From an uncultured Desulfobacter sp. (lineage in GTDB: Bacteria > Desulfobacterota > Desulfobacteria > Desulfobacterales > Desulfobacteraceae): 64,000 nucleotides of DNA. The translations under genes were made by a program, and so were the position numbers. Positions 48,598 through 58,277 of this stretch are shown piece by piece (the first letter of the stretch is position 1; each line of letters opens with the position of its first letter). The DNA is taken from contig NZ_OY762614.1 of NCBI RefSeq assembly GCF_963666145.1, forward strand, positions 4,888,501 to 4,952,500, given 5' to 3'. The notes beneath the pieces are model-generated. The model saw nothing but the letters and a program-made list of their open reading frames with translations, was not told where the DNA came from and ran no database searches.

Positions 48598-48598
48598 C

Positions 48599-48919
48599 AT
48601 GAGAGATTCAATAAAAAAAGCAATCGGTGAAACTGTCCAGGATATGGTGAATTCCGGATTTAAAACCTCTTTTACTGAAAAAGAGTTAAATTCATTGGGG
48701 GTCACGATCCCCGAAGTACAGCTATCAATTGACCAGATAAAAGAAATCAGAGAAACCTTGAATTTAAGTCAGGCTGTTTTCGCCAAACTGTTAAATGTAA
48801 GTCCGTCTTCAATACGGCAGTGGGAGCAAGGAAAGAGAAAACCAACCGGCTCCACAATGGTCCTTCTTGAGCTGCTTAAAAGGTCTCCCAATATCCTTGA
48901 TTACAGACTTAACGCATAA
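48599..48919 (+). CDS. Xre-family antitoxin
   Basis: 106 aa from the ATG at 48,599, with GGAGG just upstream overlapping the end of the toxin gene. A helix-turn-helix at about 60-95 (IKEIRETLNLSQAVFAKLLN, then VSPSSIRQWEQGKRKPTG) is typical of HigA-like antitoxins. It should neutralize the RelE-like toxin and repress the operon. Such pairs stabilize mobile regions. Confidence 0.87.
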   Translation: MRDSIKKAIGETVQDMVNSGFKTSFTEKELNSLGVTIPEVQLSIDQIKEIRETLNLSQAVFAKLLNVSPSSIRQWEQGKRKPTGSTMVLLELLKRSPNILDYRLNA

Positions 48920-49121
48920 CGCGCGAAATATCTTTTTATAAAAAATTTGATGCTCAGGGGATTGAAAATCCTTTGGGTTTTGATGTGCCCGGCTGTGCCT
49001 AAATTGTGCCCGTCAAGGTCAAAAAATAACAAATATTTCCAAACAAAACCAAAAATGGTGTTCACAAAGTAAATCAATTCAAGTGGTTGAAAAATCAACT
49101 TTTTTAAATTTGTTTTAAAAA

Positions 49122-49179
49122 GGACTTAAAATCCCTCGCCCGCAAGGGTGTACGAGTTCAATTCTCGTCCCAGGTACCA
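49122..49179 (+). other. tRNA-Leu(UAA) 3' fragment, probable island attachment site
   Basis: The segment reads as the 3' part of a tRNA-Leu: anticodon loop CTTAAAA with anticodon TAA, a long variable arm (CGCCCGCAAGGGTG), the T arm ACGAG-TTCAATT-CTCGT and acceptor CCCAGGT-A-CCA ending at 49,179. The 5' half is absent. Such 3' fragments are left at the far end of elements integrated in a tRNA gene. Because the fragment is on the plus strand, the complete tRNA and the element should lie to its left. No gene is seen in 48,920-49,635. Confidence 0.72.
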
Positions 49180-49635
49180 AAAAAAATGATAAGGAAATCA
49201 ACTGATTATAGCTGATTTCCTTATTTGTTTTTGAACCCTTCAGTTTTTTATCAAGCCTTGATTTTTTGGGGTTGTTGTCACAAGAGTGTCACAAGAAATA
49301 ATTTATAATCACATATGCTCACAAAAGGTTTCCCATTTCGATGTTAAAAAATTGTACACAAAGGCTATCATTTGAATTGTCTCTAATGGGCTACCTTTTT
49401 TGGCGTAGGGCATTATTTCAATATCAAAGGAGGCTTTAATAGTTTGCGGTTGCCTTTATCAACAAAATTTTTCCTACTGAATGGAGTTGAAAAATTTTCG
49501 AGGGTAAGGATCTCTTTAATTGAATTGTAAAAATTTGGACTTGATCTGATAGTAAATGCACCATCAAAATTTTGATTTGCCCGAAATAAACTTTACCCCA
49601 ACGTTTTAAAAAATCGTTTGAAAAGTTCTCAGTTT

Positions 49636-51012
49636 TCAGACCGCCTTCTGCATTGCCTCAAGGAAATGTAGTAAATCTTTTTTCACAGCCTGATTCGAAT
49701 TCATTGTCAGTGTGAGCTTACCGCCCGGCCTGGTAAAGCGACCGGCTCTCTGAATGATCCTATGCCGAATCGTATCCAATTTTTGAAATCTCCATGCCGA
49801 GGAACGCTTGGGTTTTGTTCTGCCGGATGCCGGGTGGGCGATCATCTGCATCTCTTGAGAAAAATTATGCGCCATCATGGATGACAGGGTGAATACCTGG
49901 TTGGCAACAAGCCTTTTACATGGGATCACGCTGAGAGCTGTATCGTTTTTTGCATTGCCAAAGATTGCCTCCTGAGACCCACGGCCATTATGGAACAGCA
50001 CAACTGTTTTTGCAGACCCCGTTTTATTGGTCACAACGACCTTGTATTGGTATTCCCGGTCAACCGGTTCAAATAAATCCAGTTGGAGAGGCCCTTTGAT
50101 TGCTTTTTTGTATTTTTTCCTGGTGAATACAAATCGGAATTCCGTATCCCAGGACTTGGGTTTCCACTGAGTTTCAAAAAACGACCATTCATCGTCAATG
50201 TCTGTCCAGGAATCACAGTTTTCTATCAGTTTTTTGAGTTCAGTGAATCGTGCAAAGGGAACCGATGCCGTGAATTTGACCTTTTGGGTTGCCATCAGCG
50301 AGATGATATCCTGGTTGAAAAATGCGCCGTCCATGCGTGCCTCAAGAATGCTGCCCGGAATTTGAGAATGCATGTGGTAAAAGCAGTTCTTCATAAATTC
50401 AGCAGCGCCATTGGAGTCATGGACATTTCCCGGGCGGTGATGCATATCAAAAAACTGGCCGGTCTGGGCAATGGTACAGAATAATGGATAATAACTTCGA
50501 GCCCCTTTTTTGACCTTATTGAACCCAATCGCCGAGCCCTCGGCATGGCCTTTGGTAGAAAGGACGGAACCATCAAAATCCATGGTCAACCTTGAAAATT
50601 GTTCCCGCTGCAAACCGCTGATCACAAAGGATCTAGATAATCCGCGAACATTTTCAACGCTTCGGTCATCCAGCAAAGCCAAACTCCGGGAAATAGTGGA
50701 GGCATCCGGCAGCTTCTTTAAACCCATCAAGCGAAGAATCATCGGATCTTCCCGGTAATAATCAATTTCCCGGATCCTCCTGAACCCTAAAATCAAGTGG
50801 ACGGTCAGCAGTAGTACCATGATGTGATGTCCAAAAATCGGTGACAGTTTCAGGTGGGAGAAACAACTTCTCAGTTTGCGTTTCAGTTCCAGCCGCTTGA
50901 ACAGCATCTGGAAAATCAGAGCACCGGCGAATGATGTCAGCTGTCTTTCCTCAAAATTGATCTCGGGTATTTTATGGAATTTAGTATAAATCTGTGCTTT
51001 ACTGGACTTCAC
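49636..51012 (-). CDS. IS1380-family transposase
   Basis: 458 aa. Motifs include LTMDFDGSVLSTKGHAEG (first catalytic Asp region), YYPLFCTIAQTGQ, MDGAFFNQDII and GRGSQEAIFGNAKNDTAL, which corresponds to the conserved E-containing signature of IS1380/IS4-type enzymes. It appears complete. I could not define terminal repeats with confidence in the flanks (49,180-49,635 and 51,013-51,298). Confidence 0.88.
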   Translation of the reverse strand: MKSSKAQIYTKFHKIPEINFEERQLTSFAGALIFQMLFKRLELKRKLRSCFSHLKLSPIFGHHIMVLLLTVHLILGFRRIREIDYYREDPMILRLMGLKKLPDASTISRSLALLDDRSVENVRGLSRSFVISGLQREQFSRLTMDFDGSVLSTKGHAEGSAIGFNKVKKGARSYYPLFCTIAQTGQFFDMHHRPGNVHDSNGAAEFMKNCFYHMHSQIPGSILEARMDGAFFNQDIISLMATQKVKFTASVPFARFTELKKLIENCDSWTDIDDEWSFFETQWKPKSWDTEFRFVFTRKKYKKAIKGPLQLDLFEPVDREYQYKVVVTNKTGSAKTVVLFHNGRGSQEAIFGNAKNDTALSVIPCKRLVANQVFTLSSMMAHNFSQEMQMIAHPASGRTKPKRSSAWRFQKLDTIRHRIIQRAGRFTRPGGKLTLTMNSNQAVKKDLLHFLEAMQKAV

Positions 51013-51298
51013 TTGAGGTGGCCTCCTGAATTCGGTTTTATTTGTTGTCGCAAACTAAATATAACCTTTATTCATGAGGCTCCTCAACTTTTATTACACT
51101 CCAATTACCATTTTTTTATGCAATTCTGGGGTTTATGAGGGAGAAATGTATATACATTAAATTGGGGAGGCCCCCAACCTATTGTGGTGAAGTTGAATGA
51201 AAACAGAAATCTGAACTTTTATACCACTATGTTGATCTTGGCATTGCTCATTTTTAATTTTTTTCAATTTTCCGAAAAAATAATTAGAGTAAGCTTTT

Positions 51299-51514
51299 TT
51301 AGGTTTTTAATTGAGTTCGTTGAAACCAGTACGACTTGAACAGTGCCAACTTTTGAGCTTCCCTTTCGTATTCAGTGTATTCTTGATTTGCTATCTCAAG
51401 TTCGTTTTTTGTATAGGTTTTTAGGGAGGGCTGGATATATTCCATTGAGGATGTGCGTTTCATGAGGGGGGAGTGTATTTCGTCTTGATTCATGCTGCAG
51501 TTGAGATCCGGCAT
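51299..51514 (-). CDS. Small hypothetical protein overlapping the P-like gene
   Basis: 71 aa from the ATG at 51,514, which has a strong site (GGAAAGGAG) six to seven bases upstream. It overlaps the end of the upstream replication gene by about 119 bases in another frame. The product (MPDLNCSMNQDEIH, ending SYWFQRTQLKT) has a charged helical centre. Overlapping small genes are common in phage replication operons, but this could be a chance ORF. Confidence 0.42.
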   Translation of the reverse strand: MPDLNCSMNQDEIHSPLMKRTSSMEYIQPSLKTYTKNELEIANQEYTEYEREAQKLALFKSYWFQRTQLKT

Positions 51515-52037
51515 AAATGGACTCCTTTCCAAAAGTCCCGATTTGCCCTGCAAGCCGTTTCAACTCTGCTAAATTGGGAAGGCAATCCATACCGATCCCG
51601 GCGGCATGCGCCCGATAAGCCCGGACAAAATCCCGAAACCACCATTTCAGGTCCGCGTCAACCACATAGGCCGCCCAAGATCCGTACCGCCACATAGTGG
51701 ACATCAAATGCTGCGTGATAGGGTCCTCAAATTTAGGAATAACCGCCTTTCCGTGTAATCGCAGATGCGCAATGATCTTTCCGGCTTCAATCTCTGCTCT
51801 ATCCTTCACACTGATCCTGCCACCCATGGTGTCAACAATATCGGCTGTGGTGGGCATGGTATTGTATTTATGGTTCCTAATAAGCTTCACCGCAGCTTCG
51901 GATACCTGGTCAATGGAGAATTCCTTCAACGCTTCAAATCTAAGTTTTAAGCCTGCGCTGGTGAATGTTGCCCCTGGATAATTGTCCGCAATAGCCAGCA
52001 TGATATCCGTGAATTCTTTGATATCTTGTTTTTCCAT
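51396..52037 (-). CDS. Phage-type replication protein, helicase-loader (P-like) candidate
   Basis: 213 aa from the ATG at 52,037, preceded by GGAGG; upstream in-frame starts have no site. The N-terminal part (FTDIMLAIADNYPGATFTSAGL, read in two parts) and RNHKYNTMPTTADIVD resemble helicase-loader/DnaT-type proteins that follow an O-like initiator. The gene starts 2 bases after the stop of the winged-helix gene. Identity rests on order and weak similarity. Confidence 0.5.
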   Translation of the reverse strand: MEKQDIKEFTDIMLAIADNYPGATFTSAGLKLRFEALKEFSIDQVSEAAVKLIRNHKYNTMPTTADIVDTMGGRISVKDRAEIEAGKIIAHLRLHGKAVIPKFEDPITQHLMSTMWRYGSWAAYVVDADLKWWFRDFVRAYRAHAAGIGMDCLPNLAELKRLAGQIGTFGKESIYAGSQLQHESRRNTLPPHETHILNGIYPALPKNLYKKRT

Positions 52038-52039
52038 GA

Positions 52040-53068
52040 TTACGCCTCCGCACACATTCGGTCTACATCAACGCCCATTTCCAGCAGGAATTGAGCAGCA
52101 ACCATGCAATTGGTATCCATTGCTTTGTTTCCGGTCACCGTTCCGTTAGGGAACCTGCCCCGGGGTGTTGCACATGATGATGCCCAGGGAGTTTCATGTT
52201 GACACGGTCCATTCTGTTCTCGCATTGACTCAAGGAACCCCTCGGCCCATTTGTTTTTCAGTGTTTTATCCAGATATGCCTTGAACTGCATACTCCCGCC
52301 ACGGACATTCCTGGCGGCATAAGCCACGGCCTCTTCAACCGCCCGCGCCGGGTAGTCCATAATGGCCTTGTTGACAAGGGAAAATACAATGGGGTTGCGG
52401 TGCTGTTCAGGAATCAAATTTAAAATATCCAGGTTGGAAGACGACGACGGTACGGGTACAGCCGAGTCACAGACAACATGTTCAGGGGACCGGACCGGTT
52501 CAGGGGTAGTAGTCGTTGTTTCCCTCAATATTTGTTTAATATCAGTATTTATTACTGGAGCGGTTTCCTTGATTCCGGTTTTCTGCATGTGGGTTTCCTC
52601 AATGTCGGTAGCATCGCCTAGTGTCTCCCCGGCCTCCGGGAGGATATCGTTATTGGCTTGTGTCGCCATGTTTTTTTTGCCAAATAATTCCCCCTGTATG
52701 TCCATAGGCGCCGTTTTCCTGCCGGACTGCTCTGGTTGGTCCGGTTCCGGTCTGACCCCGCAGGAACCGCCGGCCTTAACAGGGCTTTCGTGGATAATAT
52801 ACTTAACACCGATGATCCTTCCGTTCTCATGCCGGGAAACATCTCTCAGGATATACCCGGCGGCTTCCAGTTCTTTAATAGCTGATCTCACGGCGGTATG
52901 CCCGGCCTTGCCTGTTTTTACCAGGTGGTTGATATTCAGGTTCCAATTGTCCGGCCGGGACAGCAAGCGGGCGAGCGTTCCCCGAGCCTTATCGGAAATG
53001 GTTTCGTCTAAAAGGAATTCGTTTGGCAATATGGTGTAGTTGCTCTTTTTCTTAGCCCTGACAATCAT
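52040..53068 (-). CDS. Winged-helix replication initiator (phage O-like)
   Basis: 342 aa from the ATG at 53,068, which follows AGGAGG; the longer frame to 53,200 is not supported. The first ~110 residues hold a helix-turn-helix: YTILPNEFLLDETISDKARG, LLSRPDNWNLNINHLVKTGK and SAIKELEAAGYILRD, as in phage and plasmid replication proteins. A long low-complexity middle leads to a C-terminal segment (IVFSLVNKAIMDYPARAVEE; FLESMREQNG). With the following gene it forms a lambda O/P-like replication module, a relic of a prophage or plasmid. Confidence 0.62.
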   Translation of the reverse strand: MIVRAKKKSNYTILPNEFLLDETISDKARGTLARLLSRPDNWNLNINHLVKTGKAGHTAVRSAIKELEAAGYILRDVSRHENGRIIGVKYIIHESPVKAGGSCGVRPEPDQPEQSGRKTAPMDIQGELFGKKNMATQANNDILPEAGETLGDATDIEETHMQKTGIKETAPVINTDIKQILRETTTTTPEPVRSPEHVVCDSAVPVPSSSSNLDILNLIPEQHRNPIVFSLVNKAIMDYPARAVEEAVAYAARNVRGGSMQFKAYLDKTLKNKWAEGFLESMREQNGPCQHETPWASSCATPRGRFPNGTVTGNKAMDTNCMVAAQFLLEMGVDVDRMCAEA

Positions 53069-53619
53069 CTGGCCACCTCCTTTTCTGCTCGGCAAGAGAG
53101 TTTCGCACGGATCTTGTTTAACAGTTCTCGCATTTCGCGACTCTTTTCCCATGTCATGGCCGGGTGCCATGGATGTAATAATGGACAAGTCGGCCAACAA
53201 GCGGGAACATATGAATCTTGAGACGGTGCTTTAGATCAAAATTTTCATATTCAAATTAAACATTTTATATTATGATGTCCCTATTGCTATGAATAATCAC
53301 CTTACATACAATCCCTTATAATCTCTTATTTTTTTGATGATATTGAAGTAATTATAAACCCCGGATTATGTCTATTTAAGCTCGCTTTTCGGGTGGTGCT
53401 GCTGGGTACAACATCTTGTACCCTTCTTGATTCCGTTGGGGGGAGGATAATAATATATAAAATTTATTCTTGCGTTTCTTTGTCCGGGGTGGTTAATTTC
53501 CTATTAAATTGAATTTTTACATCAACCAGTTTCATTAAAAAAATGAATAGGCAGAATCCGCCTATCACCATATTGGCCCATTCTGTCTATTTCACTGTTA
53601 GCCTCTTTAAGGAGTCACC
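53069..53619. other. Intergenic region with a hairpin before the TIR-like gene
   Basis: About 550 bp between divergent genes. No gene is supported. It is AT-rich around 53,235-53,345, where promoters for both directions are likely. A stem-loop ATAGGC-GCCTAT (53,547-53,565) lies about 55 bp ahead of the TIR-like gene, whose GTG start has AAGGAG upstream. Confidence 0.4.
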
Positions 53620-54450
53620 GTGTACTATCATGTGATAATTAAACCAAAATCAGATAAATTTTACGGTGAGTACAAAACGGATCTCACTAAAGAGCAATTG
53701 ATTTCAAGATTTATTGATCCGTACGAACAGGGAAGAGCAATAGTTATAAATGGCAAAACTGTTCAGCCAGATGACCTTGAGCGAATAAAAATTGCAAAAA
53801 GCGAACAGACAATTGAGTCGTTTATTCCCCAAATTAAAGCCGAAGACAGAGCTTCATCTGTCGCCGTTATTGGTGGCCCGTCTTACACACATCGAGCAAT
53901 TGGAAAAGCTACAGATATAACAGATGAATTTATTGAAGGTGCGATCGGATATAAAAAAGCTCTTACCGCCACTCAAAATAATGGTAATGGAAATAGTGCG
54001 GACGACTTAAATAGAGTATTTATAGTTCATGGGCATGATGAAAGTGCTCAAAATAAGGCCGCTAGGTTTGTAGAAAAATTGGGTTTTGAGGCTATTATTC
54101 TTCATGAAAAACCCAGTTCAGGAAGAACGATTATCGAAAAAATAGAGCATTATTCAGATGTCGGATACGCAATTGTCCTATACACGCCCGATGACGTTGG
54201 TAACGTTAAAGCTAAAGCCGAAAATTTAAATGTTCGAGCACGGCAAAATGTGGTTTTTGAACATGGCTATCTCATTGGTAGGCTTGGTCGTGGAAAGGTC
54301 TCTGCTTTAGTCGACGGTAAGTTAGAACTCCCTAACGACATTAGTGGCGTCGTATATATTAGTCTTGATGAAGGCGCTACATGGCAGTTGCAACTGGCTA
54401 AAGAAATGAAACAAGTCGGTTACAAAATTGACATGAACAAACTAATTTAA
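53620..54450 (+). CDS. TIR-like nucleotide-binding effector (Cap12-type TIR domain)
   Basis: 276 aa with a GTG start after AAGGAG. The C-terminal half (about 128-276) is a TIR-like domain of the predicted nucleotide-binding family PF10137: VFIVHGHDESAQNKAARFVE, ILHEKPSSGRTIIEKIE, AIVLYTPDDVG and RARQNVVFEHGYLIGRLGR, which keeps the catalytic-type glutamate. The N-terminal ~120 residues are an unassigned domain, possibly a sensor. Relatives degrade NAD+ on infection in CBASS (TIR-STING) and related defence systems. No cyclase or STING gene is visible beside it, so its trigger is unknown. A group II intron sits 5 bp after its stop. Confidence 0.82.
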   Translation: MYYHVIIKPKSDKFYGEYKTDLTKEQLISRFIDPYEQGRAIVINGKTVQPDDLERIKIAKSEQTIESFIPQIKAEDRASSVAVIGGPSYTHRAIGKATDITDEFIEGAIGYKKALTATQNNGNGNSADDLNRVFIVHGHDESAQNKAARFVEKLGFEAIILHEKPSSGRTIIEKIEHYSDVGYAIVLYTPDDVGNVKAKAENLNVRARQNVVFEHGYLIGRLGRGKVSALVDGKLELPNDISGVVYISLDEGATWQLQLAKEMKQVGYKIDMNKLI

Positions 54451-54455
54451 GGCTA

Positions 54456-56367
54456 ATCGGGATAGGACTCCCCATCACTGAGGAGCCCTCCCACACCACC
54501 CGGCATACGGATCGCGTACCAGGGCGGTTCGGCTGATTTTAGGAATCAGTTCCCGGGCAGATATAATCCTTGATCAATAAAATATCGTTCAGGCATGGCA
54601 ATGGCCACCCATTTGACTTTGCTCATGTGCCAGTACTTTTTGCGAGCATTGCCGCAAAGCATGGCATCTTGGTGAGCAATACCAAGTTTCTCAAGATTCC
54701 GAACCCTGGTTTTGGGATTTTTCCATTGTTTCCAGACAAGACTTCGCAGCCTTCGCATTATCCAGATTTTGAGACCTTTGAGGAAGGATTTGGCCTCTGT
54801 AAGCTGGAAGTAATTCCACCATCCCCGAAAGTATTGGTTCAATTCCTGAATAACCTGCCAAAGGCTTTTGCCCCGCTTGCGGCTGGTTAATTCCCGGACT
54901 TTGTCCTTGACCCGTTTCATGCTCTTGGCATGAATCCGGATTTTTGACTGTCCACACATTTGGAAATATGTGAATCCGAGAAATTTGCGTAACCACGGTC
55001 TGCTGACAGCACTTTTGTCCTGGTTTACTTTGAGCTTGAGTTTCACAGTCAAAAATTTGGTGATACTCTGCATAACCCTTTCGGCTGCTTTCCGGCTTTT
55101 GCAAAAGATCATAAAATCATCGGCATAACGGACATATCGGTGCCTTCGTTTCTCAAGTTCCTTATCCAGCTCATCAAGAACGATGTTGGACAGCAAAGGA
55201 GATAGCGGGCCTCCCTGGGGAGTCCCTTCTTCCGTTGGAACCATAACGCCTGAGTTCATTACACCGGATCTTAGATATTGCCGTATTACCTTTAATACGC
55301 GTTTATCCTTGATTCTGCCGGCGAGTCTGCTCATCAGGCGGTCGTGCGAAACTCGGTCGAAAAATTTGGACAGGTCCATGTCTACGACATATGTATAACC
55401 CTCAACCATATACCTTTTACCCTGCATCACCGCATCGTGTGCGGATCTGCCGGGCCTGAATCCATAGCTGTATTCAGAAAAAAAAGGTTCCACACCTGTT
55501 CCAGGATTTGGGCTATGGCCTGCTGTATAAACCGGTCAAGTACCGTGGGTATTCCAAGTAAACGGATACCGCCGTCGGGTTTGGGGATCTCCTTGCGTTT
55601 CACCGGCAGCGGTTTATGCTTACAGTTAAGCAGGTCTTGTTCAATTTCAGGCCAGTGCTTTGCCAGGTAATTCCCGAGTTGGCCGGTTTTCATACCGTCT
55701 ACCCCGGGGGCACCTTTGTTCGCACAAACCTGTTTCCATGCCCGGATAATGTTGTTGCGCTCAAGGATCATTTCCATTAACCGGTCGTTGTTTCCCAGAC
55801 TTTCGGCAATCTGTGACGCTGGGAACAGTTCCATCTGCTGTGGCCGTCTGTTCACAAGTACACACCTCCTATTTGTCATAATCATTTACCCGGACCTTTC
55901 GGCCCAGGCACCGTTCAGGCCTTTACCGGGGTGAGGCCTCCCCGTCTTTAGGGGGCTCGTTTCCTCCGGCTACTATGCCTTCTGCTGACTTCTCCCATGC
56001 GGTCAGGACCGGTTACCCGGCCCTCAGCCGTTTTTGGCACAGGGGAGATCTCCCGGGGTAAACACATGTCTTTCAGTACGTGAATGCCGAGTTTACGGAC
56101 ATACCCTGTAATGGATAGAGGACTTTACCTTGTTGTGCAGGCTCGTCCCGGTATGTGCGCCTTATACCCGATTTCTGTTCGTCACCCCGTACTTTTGCGG
56201 TGCCCTGCCTCGGCAGGACGGCTTCCTTCAGAAGTGCCGTCACCGGTACCCCGTTGCCATACCACTACACCCTTCGCCTCCATCAGGCTGGGTCTAAGAC
56301 TTGCCAAATGTATTGGAATTCTATACATTTGACTCACTTTTGAGAACATGTGCCGTGCCCGGCACAC
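54456..56367 (-). mobile_element. Group II intron with ORF (retroelement)
   Basis: On the minus strand the element starts near 56,367 with GTGTGCCGGGCACGG and runs through GC-rich structured RNA without genes (about 55,900-56,360). It encodes a reverse transcriptase/maturase and ends with a domain V/VI-like stretch (GGAGGGCTCC and TCCTATCCCGAT) near 54,456. It is inserted between the TIR-like gene and the DUF4917 gene. The boundaries are estimated from intron consensus, not proven. Confidence 0.75.
54546..55855 (-). pseudogene. ltrA: Group II intron reverse transcriptase/maturase, frameshifted
   Basis: The start is the GTG at 55,855 after AGGAGG. The frame encodes IIRAWKQVCANKGAPGVDG, PKPDGGIRLLGIPTVLDR and AIAQILEQV, then loses phase near 55,478-55,498. 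The rest continues in the -1 frame with EPFFSEYSYGFRPGRSAHDA, VVDMDLSKFFDRV, GTPQGGPLSPLLSN, the catalytic YADD in RYADDFMIF, and a maturase region with RGWWNYFQ. EP precedes FFSEYS in the second frame, so a one-base deletion just upstream at GTGTGG is likely, though a -1 slip on the T8 run is possible. Both halves are otherwise well preserved. Confidence 0.85.
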
Positions 56368-57135
56368 ACAAAACGCTGGAGTGGGACCAGGCTTACAGAG
56401 CGGCCTTTTGGGAGTCTTTGGTTCAGGAAAATTCAAACTTTTATTGGGGCTTTTTGGGTTTAAAAAGCTTGGCCCCTCAGCTTGGTGTTACATTTCAGTA
56501 CTACCTATAAAACTTGATAAATATACAATAAGGAATGCCCATTGCTAAAATACAAAGACGCCATCGCCTTACTTCCTAAAGGCGAAAAACCATCAATAAT
56601 TATTGCAAACGGTTTTTCCCAAGCCTGGGACCCTAAAATATTTAATTACGCCAATATTTTAGATGCTGCATCATTTGGGAAAAGAGACAAGGAAATAAAG
56701 GGGCTATTCTCCTCATCGGATACCTTTGATTTTGAAGCTATTATGAACCAGTTAGTCTCTGCACAAATTGTGCTGGAAAATTACGGAGGAAATCCTCTTC
56801 TGATACAGCAAATCAAAGAAGATCAAGAAATTTTGAAAGAGGCTCTAGTTAAGGCTATTGCAAAGACACATCCAAGTATCCCAAATGAGGTAACTGATAC
56901 TCAATTCATAGCAGTCCGAAAATTTCTATCTACTTTTCATAATATTTTTTCTTTGAATTACGATCTTTTATTATATTGGGCGATAAACAAATCTAATCTA
57001 TCTCCAAAGTTCAGTGTCGATGATGGATTCCGTTATCCGACCGAATGGAGAACAGAAGGTATATAGTGGACCCCGAAAACTGGACAAGATGTTAAGATAA
57101 AATATAACAGTCCAGAAACCAGAAAGGGATTCATT

Positions 57136-57417
57136 TTGAAACGGAAAAACTACAGTAAAGAATTAAAAAGTAAGGTCGCATTGGCAGCCATAAAAGGGAA
57201 TCAAACTGTCAATGAGATTGCCTCTGAGTTCGGTATTCATACAAGCCTTGTAAATAGATGGAAAAAGGAAGCAATAGAAGCCCTTCCATTGGTATTTGGC
57301 AATAGCCAGGCAAAACAAACCAAAGAAACAGAGATTGAACGGGACCGTTTATATCAAAAGGTCGGCCAACTCCAGGTAGAACTGGATTGGCTAAAAAAAA
57401 ACAGCGGGCACCTCTGA
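57136..57417 (+). CDS. IS3 OrfA (transposase DNA-binding subunit)
   Basis: 93 aa. A helix-turn-helix (SKVALAAIKGNQTVNEIASE, then FGIHTSLVNRWKKEAIEAL) and a leucine-zipper-like end (RLYQKVGQLQVELDWLKKN) are typical of IS3 OrfA. The A9 run at 57,393-57,401 permits -1 frameshifting into orfB to make the OrfAB transposase. OrfA alone normally binds the ends and represses. Confidence 0.92.
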   Translation: MKRKNYSKELKSKVALAAIKGNQTVNEIASEFGIHTSLVNRWKKEAIEALPLVFGNSQAKQTKETEIERDRLYQKVGQLQVELDWLKKNSGHL

Positions 57418-58277
57418 TGAGTATTGAAGAGAAAAGACAGCGGATTCAACCCAAGAACTCCAAACTCAGTATTCAAAGGCAATGTGAACTGATAGGGCTC
57501 CCACGTTCTATCTATTACCGTAAAGGCCTGACTGGACAGGAAACGCCTACAAATTTGGAATTCATGAGGTTGATTGACAATGAATATACCGCCCATCCTT
57601 TTTATGGCACCCGCCAAATTCGTAATGCCCTCAGGCGTAACGGATATAAGATTAACCGCAAACGGGTTCAACGACTGATGCGGAAAATGGGAATTCAGTC
57701 CATTGCACCGAAACCAAATACCAGCAAGGCTCATCCCCAAAATAAAGTGTATCCATATCTTTTGAGGAACGTTGAAGTAACCAGATCAAATCAGGTGTGG
57801 TGTACGGATATAACATATATTCCACTTTCTGGTGGCTTCGTTTATTTGACGGCGGTCATGGATTGGTATAGTCGTCATGTTCTCTCCTGGGAACTATCAA
57901 TAACCATGGACAACGAGTTTTGTATATCCTCTTTGGAGAGAGCGTTACGATGTCATGGAACACCCTATATATTCAACACGGATCAAGGATCTCAATACAC
58001 AAGTCACGAGTTTACAAAAGTATTGAAAGATAAGGACATTAAAATCAGCATGGATGGAAAAGGCCGATGTCTCGATAATATTTTCATCGAACGACTGTGG
58101 CGCAGTGTGAAGTATGAAGAAATTTATGTAAATGAATTTCGTTCTGTTGAACAGTTGCGCAACTCCCTGAAAAAATACTTTGATTTTTACAACAATGAAC
58201 GACCTCACCAAAGTTTTAACGGCCAGACGCCTGCCGAAGTGTATTATGGCGAAAATCAGTTAAGTCTTGTGGGATGA
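57387..58277 (+). CDS. IS3 OrfB (DDE integrase domain; expressed as OrfAB by -1 frameshift)
   Basis: 296 aa as an open frame. It contains the HTH_21 region (YTAHPFYGTRQIRNALRRNG; RVQRLMRKMGIQSIAPKPN) and the rve catalytic core: VWCTDITYIPLSGGFVYLTA (first D), FNTDQGSQYTS (second D) and DNIFIERLWRSVKYEEIY (E). It overlaps orfA by 31 bases, and the initiating frame is entered by slippage at A AAA AAC. It appears functional. Confidence 0.93.
   Translation: MAKKKQRAPLMSIEEKRQRIQPKNSKLSIQRQCELIGLPRSIYYRKGLTGQETPTNLEFMRLIDNEYTAHPFYGTRQIRNALRRNGYKINRKRVQRLMRKMGIQSIAPKPNTSKAHPQNKVYPYLLRNVEVTRSNQVWCTDITYIPLSGGFVYLTAVMDWYSRHVLSWELSITMDNEFCISSLERALRCHGTPYIFNTDQGSQYTSHEFTKVLKDKDIKISMDGKGRCLDNIFIERLWRSVKYEEIYVNEFRSVEQLRNSLKKYFDFYNNERPHQSFNGQTPAEVYYGENQLSLVG

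Noticed and set aside
53620..54450. Complete CBASS operon
   Set aside because: Only the TIR-like effector is seen; no CD-NTase cyclase or STING gene lies within the window.
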